Source of the DNA: Aliivibrio sp. 1S175
Lineage (GTDB): Bacteria > Pseudomonadota > Gammaproteobacteria > Enterobacterales > Vibrionaceae
Reading direction: 5' to 3'
Length of the DNA: 64,000 nt
NCBI RefSeq assembly: GCF_001690985.1
Contig: NZ_MAJS01000013.1
Location: 253,260-317,259, forward strand
The notes below the pieces were generated by a model. The model was not told the origin of the DNA and did no database searches. It saw only the letters and a program-made list of their open reading frames with translations. Both the position numbers and the translations under genes were made by a program. Shown here one piece after another: positions 56,411 through 64,000 of this stretch. Each line of letters starts with the position of its first letter. The stretch's first letter is position 1.

Positions 56411-56767
56411 TTAGAATGCTTGAGGAGCAAAACCAGTCATTTCTTTAAGACCAAGTTCTCTGCCCAAAGCAGTCATTGGATGAACAATGACTAGGCCACG
56501 AACTGATTTTTTCAGCTTACCCATATCTGCTTGTTCAGCTTTAGTAATCGCACGTTTGAAATCAAGGTTACGAACTTCTGTTCCTTTATTCCCTGTTTCA
56601 AATTGCTTTTTACCATTTAATTTTGCAACTTTCTTTTCTAGCGTTTGGATTTCATGCAAAAACTGTTTAACGACAGGTTGATCGTCACGCTTTTGTGCAG
56701 CGTCTAAACGGTGCTTACAACGATCTAAACGGTTATGAATTTTTTGCAGTTCTTCTTTTACACTCAT
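56411..56767 (-). CDS. yibL: YibL family ribosome-associated protein
   Basis: 118-residue basic protein matching YibL in length and in its KSVRGLVIVHPMTALGRELGLKEMTGFAPQAF C-terminal region (HPMTALGRE visible at about 97-105), with a coiled-coil N-terminal half. YibL co-sediments with ribosomes in E. coli; the precise role is unknown. Divergent from the arfB-recQ pair, 86 nt apart. Confidence 0.9.
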   Translation of the reverse strand: MSVKEELQKIHNRLDRCKHRLDAAQKRDDQPVVKQFLHEIQTLEKKVAKLNGKKQFETGNKGTEVRNLDFKRAITKAEQADMGKLKKSVRGLVIVHPMTALGRELGLKEMTGFAPQAF

Positions 56768-56853
56768 GAAATTACCTTAGTATTGAAAATGGTGCGTATC
56801 GACGCTACCTGATAGTATACCCTCTAATAGAAGTTCGATCATAGGTTTATTAC

Positions 56854-57267
56854 ATGTTAACCATTTCAAATTACGTTCAATTAGCCAGTTGGGAAATTGA
56901 ACTCACCGCGATTAGAGCACAAGGTGCAGGTGGTCAGAATGTAAATAAGGTCTCAAGTGCGATTCATTTACGCTTTGATATCAATAACTCAACACTGCCC
57001 CCTTTCTATAAAGAACGACTTTTAAAAATGAAAGACAGTCGCATTACTAAAGAAGGGGTTATCGTAATTAAGGCTCAACAATTTAGAACGCAAGAAAAAA
57101 ATAGAGAAGACGCACTTGAGCGTTTAAAGGTATTGATTCAATCTGCGGCTGAAACTCAAAAAGCACGCAGAGAAACAAAGCCAACACGTAATTCACAACG
57201 TAGACGTGTAGACAATAAGACCCAACATGGTCAAACAAAGAATATGAGAAAGAAGGTAGACTACTAA
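56854..57267 (+). CDS. arfB: Alternative ribosome-rescue hydrolase ArfB (YaeJ)
   Basis: 137-residue peptidyl-tRNA hydrolase that releases stalled ribosomes lacking a stop codon. The catalytic GGQ is at 26-28 in GAGGQNVNKVSSAIHLRFDI, and the lysine/arginine-rich C-terminal tail (about 105-137) that enters the empty mRNA channel is present. Its stop and the start of the recQ-type gene share one base (TAATG), implying coupled translation. Confidence 0.95.
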   Translation: MLTISNYVQLASWEIELTAIRAQGAGGQNVNKVSSAIHLRFDINNSTLPPFYKERLLKMKDSRITKEGVIVIKAQQFRTQEKNREDALERLKVLIQSAAETQKARRETKPTRNSQRRRVDNKTQHGQTKNMRKKVDY

Positions 57268-59186
57268 TGACATATCAGCAGACGTTAAAAGATGTATTTG
57301 GTTTTGATTCTCTAAGAGGTGGCCAACAGCAAGTCATTGAAAAAGTACTTAATGGCCACTCGTCTGCTGCTATCTTCCCAACAGGTTCGGGGAAGTCTTT
57401 ATGCTACCAATTGCCAGCACTTTTATTGCCTAATCTCACATTGGTTATTTCACCCTTACTTGCTTTGATGAAAGATCAAATTACCTTTTTAAAAAGTAAA
57501 GGCATTGCGGCAGCATCCATTGATTCAACCCAAACTCGCGAAGAAACCCAAGCCATATTACAAGGGGTAAGAAACGGCGACATCAAAATTTTGATGATTT
57601 CCGTTGAGCGCTTGAAAAATGAGCGTTTCCGTCAATTTATTGCACAGATCAACATTTCATTATTGGTCGTCGATGAAGCGCACTGTATCTCAGAATGGGG
57701 GCATAATTTTAGACCCGATTACCTCAAGCTCCCTCAAGACAGAGAGGCCTTAAATATTCCTCATGTATTACTCTTAACGGCAACGGCAACGCCTGCGGTT
57801 ATTGAAGACATGAGTAAAAAGTTCAAAATAGACAAAGACGATATTGTAATCACCGGCTTCTATCGCCCTAATTTGGATATTTCAATTATCCCTGTAGAAG
57901 AAGAACAAAAGCGATCTGCTTTATTTGCCACTCTACAACAAAGACCAAATGAACCAAGTATTGTTTATGTCACGCTACAGCAAACGGCTGAGAACGTAGC
58001 TCAATGGTTACAAAGCAATGGCATTCAAGCAAAAGCCTACCATGCAGGTTTGAAACACGATATTAGAGAAGACATTCAACATAAATTCATGAATGGTGAG
58101 CTTAATTGTATCGTTGCAACGATTGCGTTTGGTATGGGGGTCGATAAATCGGATATTCGTCAAGTTATTCATTTTGATTTACCAAAATCTATTGAAAATT
58201 ATTCACAAGAAATTGGACGAGCGGGCCGCGATGGAAATCCCTCTTTTTGTACTGTACTTGCTAATACCTCTGGTCTGAATGTTTTAGAAAACTTTGTTTA
58301 TGGTGATACGCCAGACAGAGAAGCTATCCAATACGTATTAGATGATATCTATAAATCTTCGGATACATGGGAAACCCAACTGTTACGTCTATCTAAAGAC
58401 AGTAATGTTCGTCAATTACCATTAAAAACACTGCTAGTTTATTTGGAACTCAAGCAAATCATCCAAGCAAAATACAGTTATTACGCAGATTATCGCTTCA
58501 AAACCTTAATCCCAGTGAATGATATTATTGGTAAATTTCAAACCGAGCGCCAACATTTTGTATCTACCATTTTTCAATGTTCTCCAAAATCAAGAACGTG
58601 GCATACCGTTGATTTTGATGCGCTTTGGATGGGATATCAAGGTGAGCGTAAACGTGTTATTTCTGCGTTAGATTACTTTCACGAACAAGGCTGGATAGAA
58701 CTTGAAAGTAAGTTAATGACAGAGGTTTATCAAGTATTAAATAAAGTAGAGAGCACTCACGTACTTTCTCAAGAACAACATCAATTGTTCAAAAATAAAG
58801 AAGAAAGTGAAATTAAGCGTATTCATTCCATGCTCGATTTCTTTGAAACAAAAACATGCTTAAGCCATTCACTCGCCAATTATTTTGCTGACTTTAATGC
58901 CCCAATAGAATGCGGTCACTGTTCAGCTTGTCGCTCAGAAGGCGCTCATTTGCCAAGAAACAATACCTTCTTTGTTGCTGATGATGAACAAGTGAAACAT
59001 TGGTGCCAAGAGTTACAGAATAACAGTAAAACTCCTCTTGCTAACGCTGTGTTTGCTCGATTTTTATGTGGTATACCAACCCCTCTGACAACAAAAATCA
59101 AAGCAAATAAAATGCAAGGCTATGCAAAATTCGAATCCAAACCTTTTTTTGAAGCACTTGAATTAGTAGGTAAATTAAACGGGTAA
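57267..59186 (+). CDS. RecQ-family ATP-dependent DNA helicase
   Basis: 639-residue 3'-5' DNA helicase. Walker A FPTGSGKS (37-44), DEAHCISEWGHNFRPDY (motif II and aromatic-rich loop; about 133-149), motif VI QEIGRAGRDG (about 314-323) and a four-cysteine zinc site (CLSHSL...ECGHCSAC, about 531-556). It ends without a clear HRDC domain and differs from the canonical RecQ, so it is probably a second RecQ paralogue; hence no gene symbol. Coupled to arfB by a 1-nt overlap. Confidence 0.9.
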   Translation: MTYQQTLKDVFGFDSLRGGQQQVIEKVLNGHSSAAIFPTGSGKSLCYQLPALLLPNLTLVISPLLALMKDQITFLKSKGIAAASIDSTQTREETQAILQGVRNGDIKILMISVERLKNERFRQFIAQINISLLVVDEAHCISEWGHNFRPDYLKLPQDREALNIPHVLLLTATATPAVIEDMSKKFKIDKDDIVITGFYRPNLDISIIPVEEEQKRSALFATLQQRPNEPSIVYVTLQQTAENVAQWLQSNGIQAKAYHAGLKHDIREDIQHKFMNGELNCIVATIAFGMGVDKSDIRQVIHFDLPKSIENYSQEIGRAGRDGNPSFCTVLANTSGLNVLENFVYGDTPDREAIQYVLDDIYKSSDTWETQLLRLSKDSNVRQLPLKTLLVYLELKQIIQAKYSYYADYRFKTLIPVNDIIGKFQTERQHFVSTIFQCSPKSRTWHTVDFDALWMGYQGERKRVISALDYFHEQGWIELESKLMTEVYQVLNKVESTHVLSQEQHQLFKNKEESEIKRIHSMLDFFETKTCLSHSLANYFADFNAPIECGHCSACRSEGAHLPRNNTFFVADDEQVKHWCQELQNNSKTPLANAVFARFLCGIPTPLTTKIKANKMQGYAKFESKPFFEALELVGKLNG

Positions 59187-59197
59187 GTTATAAACTG

Positions 59198-59226
59198 TGA
59201 GCGTGTTTACACTTACTACACGCTCA
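59198..59226. repeat. Inverted repeat after the recQ-type gene
   Basis: Nine-bp perfect arms TGAGCGTGT/ACACGCTCA with an 11-nt spacer, 11 nt after the stop. No T-run; possibly a processed 3' end or an operator for the following gene. Confidence 0.5.
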
Positions 59227-59298
59227 GTGAACCCCATACGTTATAAGTGATAATATCATTTCTTAATGCTGAGATTTCAGTATCTATTGGGAGAGGAT

Positions 59299-60942
59299 AT
59301 GATCGAACATTGTTTACTATTTTCAGATAATAAATCTGCTGTCCATTTTACCGTTCCTGAAAACATGACCTTGAACCAATCTATTGAAGCTTCCGATATT
59401 CATCAAGCTTTATATTCTATCGGTGCCGGTCAGTTTTATCTTTTTGAAAAAGAAATAGAAACGATCATTTCTGCAATCAATACTGGCAATATTGCCTCTA
59501 TCAATAATGTTTTGATTGCTCAACGCTTAAATGCTGAAATAGCCATCGATCTTCAAGAAAACGAAATGCTCGCTTCTATGACAGTAACTGGTGCTTATGG
59601 TGGGCACCCTTTACGTGCTCCTGAGATTATTGAAGTATTAAGTCATCATCATATCGTTAAGGGCATTAAAAAAGAAAATCTCAAAGCTCTTTTAATTAAA
59701 AGTAAAAATCTAGAACCAGGAGAAGTCTACTCAAATATTATCGCTTGTGGTCGAAGAGCCGAAGAAGGTCAAGATACCGTATTTGAACCTCTCGTTCCTA
59801 ATATTAAAGAGCGCATATTACAACCGCAAGAAATGGAGGATGGTCATGTCGATATGCGTAACTTAGGAGATGTGATTAGCGTAAAGAAAAATACACCATT
59901 GATGAGACGCATACCTGCAACTCTCGGGATAAATGGCAACACGGTAACCGGAAAAATTATCACTGCTGCGCAAGGAAATGATATCCCCTTCACTCTTTTT
60001 CCTGGATCATTCGTATCCCAAAATGACCCTAATCTTCTTCTGTCTAATATTGATGGAACTCCTCTGATCCATCATGCAGGCGTTAGTATCAATAATTTAC
60101 TTACCTTAAAAAGAGTCAACGCTACAACGGGCCATGTTTCATTTGAAGGCAGTATTTTTATACAAGAAGATATTGAATCAGGAATGAAAGTAACCGCTAC
60201 CGGTTCTATTATTGTAGGCGGTTTTATTGAAAATGCTGAAGTAACGGCAAAGCATGATATAACCGTAATAAATGGCATTATAGGTCGGCCTGTACCAGAA
60301 GGGACTCCCTTAACTTGCATTGTAAATACTGAAGGTCAAATCACGACTAAACTCGCTCAAAACTCGCATTTGATGGCTCACAGTGATATTCGTATTACAT
60401 TACATGCTAACCACTGCTTAGTCGAATCTTTAGGCTCTATTGTGGTCATTGATGAAACAGAAAAAAATGGAACAATAAGTGGCGGAAGCGTTACTGCAAA
60501 CGGGTCAATAAAAACAGCGAATCTAGGTATTGAAGGGGGGGCTTATACTAAAGTTCATGCTTTCCATCATTTCAATACGCAAAAAGAAAACTTACATTTA
60601 CTACAGAAACGTCTAGATGATGCAAACGCTCAAGTTGTAAAAATTGCACAAATAAATATTAGCCGACAACCTCCAGAATTAGCAGAAAAAATCCTTCGTT
60701 CAAAAGAAAAATCAACTCAAGATTTATTGGCTCTAAAATCTCAATTAGAGAAAGAACACATTATTTTTAATGCTCACTTAAGAGAAAGCCACATCTTTGT
60801 GACAAACAAAATTTTTCCTCGTGTTGATATTCAATTTAATACCGAGCACTTAATAACAAAACGTGAATATAGTCCCAGTAAAATATCTTACTCTGGTTAT
60901 GAAATTAACATTGATCCCGTCATGATTAAGAAAAAAATATAA
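59299..60942 (+). CDS. DUF342 (FapA-like) polymer-forming domain protein
   Basis: About 547 residues, cytoplasmic. The central part (about 230-430) has the repetitive beta-helix pattern of DUF342/FapA proteins (GSIFIQEDIESGMKVTATGSIIVGGFIENAEVTA, then GGSVTANGSIKTANLG), followed by a coiled coil (about 435-500). Vibrio homologues are often near flagellar or c-di-GMP genes, but no such gene adjoins here. The start at 59299 has GGGAG 6 nt ahead; the frame also offers an upstream ATG at 59266 without a site. Molecular function unknown. Confidence 0.88.
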   Translation: MIEHCLLFSDNKSAVHFTVPENMTLNQSIEASDIHQALYSIGAGQFYLFEKEIETIISAINTGNIASINNVLIAQRLNAEIAIDLQENEMLASMTVTGAYGGHPLRAPEIIEVLSHHHIVKGIKKENLKALLIKSKNLEPGEVYSNIIACGRRAEEGQDTVFEPLVPNIKERILQPQEMEDGHVDMRNLGDVISVKKNTPLMRRIPATLGINGNTVTGKIITAAQGNDIPFTLFPGSFVSQNDPNLLLSNIDGTPLIHHAGVSINNLLTLKRVNATTGHVSFEGSIFIQEDIESGMKVTATGSIIVGGFIENAEVTAKHDITVINGIIGRPVPEGTPLTCIVNTEGQITTKLAQNSHLMAHSDIRITLHANHCLVESLGSIVVIDETEKNGTISGGSVTANGSIKTANLGIEGGAYTKVHAFHHFNTQKENLHLLQKRLDDANAQVVKIAQINISRQPPELAEKILRSKEKSTQDLLALKSQLEKEHIIFNAHLRESHIFVTNKIFPRVDIQFNTEHLITKREYSPSKISYSGYEINIDPVMIKKKI

Positions 60943-60973
60943 TCTGACTTTTTATATTTTCCAAATCTTAGAC

Positions 60974-61012
60974 AAAAAAATAGCATTGGCGATTACGCAC
61001 AATGCTATTTTT
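60974..61012. terminator. Bidirectional terminator
   Basis: Ten-bp stem AAATAGCATT/AATGCTATTT (60978-60987, 61001-61010) with A-run and T-run, between the DUF342 gene and punC. Confidence 0.85.
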
Positions 61013-61035
61013 ATTTGACTAACTTAAAGCAATAA

Positions 61036-62229
61036 TTACTGCTCAGCTAAGACCATGTTCTCTTCTTTATTCGATTTAAATACCAATACCGCACCAATGA
61101 ATAAGAACACTAATTGCAATAACATAACGCTACCCATTGAGATAGGGCCTAAGTAGCTAATACTTGATACCATTGCACTTGCTGCTACACAAAATAGCAT
61201 TTGTAAAAAGTTTAATAGACCTGAAGCAACAGCGCTGCCTTCTTTAAAATCCATTAGTGCGTTATTTACAACAATCGGGTATACCGCGCCATTCGCTGCC
61301 GCTAAAAAGCAGAAAGGGATCAGCATTGGAATGATTGATGTAGGTTCCATGCGCCAAGCAATTAAGAACACCACACTGACACTCGCAATTGATAATTTTA
61401 AAATCCAAGGAAGTACTTTTTGGCTTTCAAAACGCTCTAGAGCCCAACGACAACCGTAACCACCAACAATGAATGCGATTGTCTGTGGAATGTAACTTAA
61501 ACCGATGTCTGCACCTGAATAGCCCATTTGAGTCATTACAAAAGGTGATCCAGTTAACCATGCAAAGAAAATTGCAGAGCTTGCTGCGTAAATAAGCATA
61601 TTACCTGTGAATTTTTTTGACTTAATAACATCACGGAATGTAACGGCTTTACCTGATGTTGATTTTTCTTGTTGTGGTTCTTTATCTGCAGCCGTTCTTA
61701 CCGCTAAACCAACACCAATAACCGTTAGTGCAACAAAAATCATCGACCAGCCATAGAACTTTTCAATTGCGGCACCCAGTAAAGGTGCTAATGCAGGAGA
61801 AAGCGCTACAAGAGGCATAATGGTTGCAAAAATACGCTGTGATGTTTTCGCATCATAACGTTGAATCACCATTGCTTGCCAAATTACGTTAGCGCTACAT
61901 GCACCAAGTGCTTGGAAGAAACGTGCAACTAATAGCATTTCGACACTGGTTGAAAATGAAGCAACTAAACTGCTTATTGCGAAAATAGTTAAACCAATGA
62001 TAAGTGATTTTTTAGTCCCTAACTTTTCAGTCAAACGCCCATAAAAAAGTTGACCAATAGCCATACCAAACAAGAAAATACTTAAGGTTAAACCGATCAT
62101 ACTTTCAGTTGTTGCCAAATCACCGCGAATAATATCAAATGCAGGTAAATACATGTCTGTTGCTAAAAAGCCCAGCATACTTAGGCCAGCAAGCCAGATA
62201 TAAGGAATAGATTGTTTTTGCTTATCCAT
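61036..62229 (-). CDS. punC: Purine nucleoside transporter PunC (MFS)
   Basis: 397-residue, 12-helix major facilitator. It follows E. coli PunC (YdhC) by memory along its length: WLAGLSxLGFLATDMYLPAF at the start, the RIFATIMPLVALSPALAPLLGA helix, the YAASSAIFFAWLTGSPF stretch and IGLSYIPQTIAFIVGGYGCR. PunC imports purine nucleosides such as adenosine. Divergent from its LysR regulator, as in E. coli. Confidence 0.9.
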   Translation of the reverse strand: MDKQKQSIPYIWLAGLSMLGFLATDMYLPAFDIIRGDLATTESMIGLTLSIFLFGMAIGQLFYGRLTEKLGTKKSLIIGLTIFAISSLVASFSTSVEMLLVARFFQALGACSANVIWQAMVIQRYDAKTSQRIFATIMPLVALSPALAPLLGAAIEKFYGWSMIFVALTVIGVGLAVRTAADKEPQQEKSTSGKAVTFRDVIKSKKFTGNMLIYAASSAIFFAWLTGSPFVMTQMGYSGADIGLSYIPQTIAFIVGGYGCRWALERFESQKVLPWILKLSIASVSVVFLIAWRMEPTSIIPMLIPFCFLAAANGAVYPIVVNNALMDFKEGSAVASGLLNFLQMLFCVAASAMVSSISYLGPISMGSVMLLQLVFLFIGAVLVFKSNKEENMVLAEQ

Positions 62230-62319
62230 GTTCTTTCTCCAAAGATGAACATATTTCTAGAATTATTTGCATTCTATTTGCTAGTTGCTACTCTTGTGAA
62301 ACGATAATATTTGCACTTT

Positions 62320-62338
62320 GCATCAATATTTTTGATGC
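62320..62338. promoter_or_regulatory. Palindrome in the punC-punR intergenic region
   Basis: GCATCAA and TTGATGC with a 5-nt spacer, extended by TT/AA one base further out, ending 24 nt before the punR start. Further TTTGC words repeat toward punC (62266-62316). A candidate PunR site. Confidence 0.45.
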
Positions 62339-62362
62339 GAATAATTTACCATCAGGTTTTTT

Positions 62363-63265
62363 ATGTTTTCTTACCACGAATTAATCACAATTGAGTCTGT
62401 AGCACGCCTTGGTAGTTTTAGTCATGCCGCTGAAGAATTGCACAAAGTACCCAGTGCAATTAGCTATACAATTAAGTCTGTTGAAGATCGGTTAACCGTG
62501 TCTCTTTTCACTCGTTTGCATCGCAAAGTAGAATTAACCGCTGCCGGTGACTATTTTGTTGAACAAGCCAGAAAACTTCTTAAAGAGATGGAGGATATAC
62601 GTTTAAATACACAACGCGTCGCGAATGGTTGGCAACAAAGTGTCTCTGTGGCGCTAGATAATGTCGTTCGTGAAAATAGTGTAAACCAACTGGTTCGTGA
62701 TTTTTATGCAACCTTCCCAGATATAGAGCTTCAACTAACAATGGAAGTATTTAATGGCGTATGGGACGCCTTAATGACAGGCAGAGCAGATATTGGAATC
62801 GGAGCAACGGCAACAATACCCATTGGCGGTAATTTCTCATACCGTCCAATGGGGGAGCTTTCATGGGACTTTGTTATGAGCACAACTCACCCACTTGCAA
62901 ACTATAACGGTGCAATCCCCGACTCTGAATTAATGAAATACCCAGTCATATGCTTAGAAGATACCTCTCGTATATTACCAAAACGAACAACCTGGCAACT
63001 GGATAATCAACGTAGATTGATCGTTCCTAATTGGCACAGTGCTGAACAGTGTTTTATTGATGGTCTTGGTGTTGGTGTTATACCTAGCCATAAAGCAAAG
63101 CGATTATTCAATTCTGGAAGTATCATTAATAAAGAGATCGAGAATAATATCGACCCAAGCCCATGCTGCTTAGCTTGGAACAAAAATAATGAATCTATCG
63201 CAATTCAATGGTTATTGGATTATCTCGGTGACACTGAAAAACTAAACTCAGAATGGTTAAGATAA
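62363..63265 (+). CDS. punR: LysR-family purine nucleoside regulator PunR
   Basis: 300-residue LysR activator. HTH FSHAAEELHKVPSAISYTIKSVEDRL (about 20-45) and the effector-domain signatures EVFNGVWDALMTGRADIGIGAT, EDTSRILPKRTTWQLDNQ and DYLGDxExLNxEWLR match E. coli PunR (YdhB). It senses adenosine in E. coli and activates punC. Divergent from punC by 133 nt. Confidence 0.9.
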   Translation: MFSYHELITIESVARLGSFSHAAEELHKVPSAISYTIKSVEDRLTVSLFTRLHRKVELTAAGDYFVEQARKLLKEMEDIRLNTQRVANGWQQSVSVALDNVVRENSVNQLVRDFYATFPDIELQLTMEVFNGVWDALMTGRADIGIGATATIPIGGNFSYRPMGELSWDFVMSTTHPLANYNGAIPDSELMKYPVICLEDTSRILPKRTTWQLDNQRRLIVPNWHSAEQCFIDGLGVGVIPSHKAKRLFNSGSIINKEIENNIDPSPCCLAWNKNNESIAIQWLLDYLGDTEKLNSEWLR

Positions 63266-63280
63266 TCAAAAAATAGAAAT

Positions 63281-63315
63281 AAAAATGCCAATGACCATAA
63301 GCTCATCGGCATTTT
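63281..63315. terminator. Bidirectional terminator
   Basis: Stem AAAAATGCC-ATGA with TCAT-GGCATTTTT (one internal mismatch) and an 8-nt loop, between convergent punR and pdxH. Confidence 0.8.
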
Positions 63316-63353
63316 TATTTCATCATCAAGATCCAAACACAATAAAGTCAAGA

Positions 63354-63989
63354 TCATGGCGCTAATCGGTCGATCTCCCAATTATCTTGATCTTTACTAT
63401 ATATAAATCGATCGTGTAAGCGACTATCACCACCTTGCCAGAACTCAATCGAATCGATGTTAACTCTAAAGCCACCCCAAAATTTTGGTACTGGGATCTC
63501 GCCTTTCGCAAATTGTTGCTTCAGTTCTAGATATTTACCTTCTAACGCTGCTCTCGCGGTCAAACGACTGCTTTGTTTACTTGCCCACGCCGCAATCTGA
63601 CTTTCTTTCGGTCTTGACGTGAAATACTTCATGTTTTCTAGCGCCGTCAGTTTTTCAGCCGTACCAGTAATATGCACTTGGCGCTCAAGAGGGTGCCAAG
63701 GAAAATGCAATGAAATTTTGCTGTTATCTTCAAGGTGCTGTGCTTTTCGAGAAGCAAGATTGGTATAAAAAACAAAACCAGTTTTATCAAAATGTTTTAA
63801 TAAAACAATGCGCTGAAAAGGTTGTCCATTTTTGTCAACCGTAGCCACTGTCATGGCTGTTGGGTCTGTCAATTTAGCTTCGACAGCTTGTGTTAACCAC
63901 AGCTCAAACAAGTCGACGGGTTCCTGTGGTAAATCCGCTCTACGTAGGCCGCCAAGGCTATAATCACGGCGGATATCTTCTAATTCCAT
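63354..63989 (-). CDS. pdxH: Pyridoxamine 5'-phosphate oxidase
   Basis: FMN-dependent enzyme converting pyridoxamine/pyridoxine 5'-phosphate to PLP. 211 residues, complete within the window. The start [17 protein letters not shown] and the motifs [19 protein letters not shown] (FMN site), [14 protein letters not shown], and the C-terminal [14 protein letters not shown]...W.I.RLAP signature are present. PLP made here serves EctB among others. Only 11 nt lie upstream in the window. Confidence 0.97.
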   Translation of the reverse strand: MELEDIRRDYSLGGLRRADLPQEPVDLFELWLTQAVEAKLTDPTAMTVATVDKNGQPFQRIVLLKHFDKTGFVFYTNLASRKAQHLEDNSKISLHFPWHPLERQVHITGTAEKLTALENMKYFTSRPKESQIAAWASKQSSRLTARAALEGKYLELKQQFAKGEIPVPKFWGGFRVNIDSIEFWQGGDSRLHDRFIYSKDQDNWEIDRLAP

Positions 63990-64000
63990 TACTATATCTC

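Noticed and set aside
1-64000. Mobile elements, prophage, CRISPR arrays, integron sites, tRNA or rRNA genes
   Set aside because: No transposase, integrase, phage or Cas-like translation, no regularly spaced repeat and no tRNA-like fold was found on either strand by reading.

Overview
The window is an AT-rich, gene-dense piece of a gamma-proteobacterial chromosome. The gene content (bet/cho choline operon with a CosR-like regulator, ectABC plus a dedicated aspartate kinase, RlmF, YibL, PunC/PunR, several GGDEF/MCP/efflux genes) and the protein sequences point to a marine Vibrionaceae of the Aliivibrio (Vibrio fischeri) type. That assignment is by recollection of protein families, not by a database search. 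No rRNA, tRNA, IS element, prophage or CRISPR array was seen.

Layout. 1-5.7 kb: choline to glycine-betaine osmoprotection (betA, choline ABC transporter choXWV) and a CosR/EctR-like MarR regulator. 5.7-9.4 kb: an atypical Nramp-fold transporter, an AEC carrier and an outer-membrane beta-barrel. 9.6-11.0 kb: a scrapyard of three gene remnants (LysR, ChrR-like cupin, amine oxidase). 11-19.3 kb: PepE, RIO kinase, small hydrolase, AI-2E-type permease, YddG, chemoreceptor, zinc-ribbon protein, LysR and a 28-residue ORF. 19.6-25 kb: a six-gene operon (binding protein, cytoplasmic phosphodiesterase, two permeases, ATPase, HAD phosphatase) behind a plausible Pho box. 25-33.8 kb: cold-shock protein with a long attenuator-bearing leader, MscS channel, flavin reductase/LysR pair, TPR protein, LysE/Lrp pair, CDF-like protein, LysR. 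33.8-35.8 kb: a two-gene operon (NifU-like protein and GGGtGRT protein) under what reads as a fluoride (crcB-motif) riboswitch. 35.8-38.3 kb: cytochrome c' and cytochrome b561 operons diverging around a perfect 22-bp inverted repeat, with a MarR gene. 38.4-42.3 kb: ectoine biosynthesis. 42.3-48.3 kb: LysR/PACE efflux pair, diguanylate cyclase, EmrAB-type pump. 48.3-50.6 kb: carbamate kinase behind an elaborately foldable leader, and a Cof-type HAD. 50.8-55.1 kb: RND pump. 55.2-64 kb: RlmF, YibL, ArfB-RecQ pair, DUF342 protein, PunC/PunR, PdxH.

How it fits together. Two compatible-solute pathways (betaine from choline, ectoine from aspartate semialdehyde) and their probable common regulator lie in one window. 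Most other loci are transporter/regulator pairs with palindromes in the shared promoter. The most notable non-coding signals are the fluoride riboswitch on an operon of unknown function (35663-35715), the structured leader of the carbamate kinase gene (48594-48739), the palindrome between the cytochrome operons (37089-37136), the Pho-box-like phased repeats (19652-19706) and the terminator-like hairpin inside the csp leader (25765-25784). All were found by eye; covariance-model and comparative searches would decide them.
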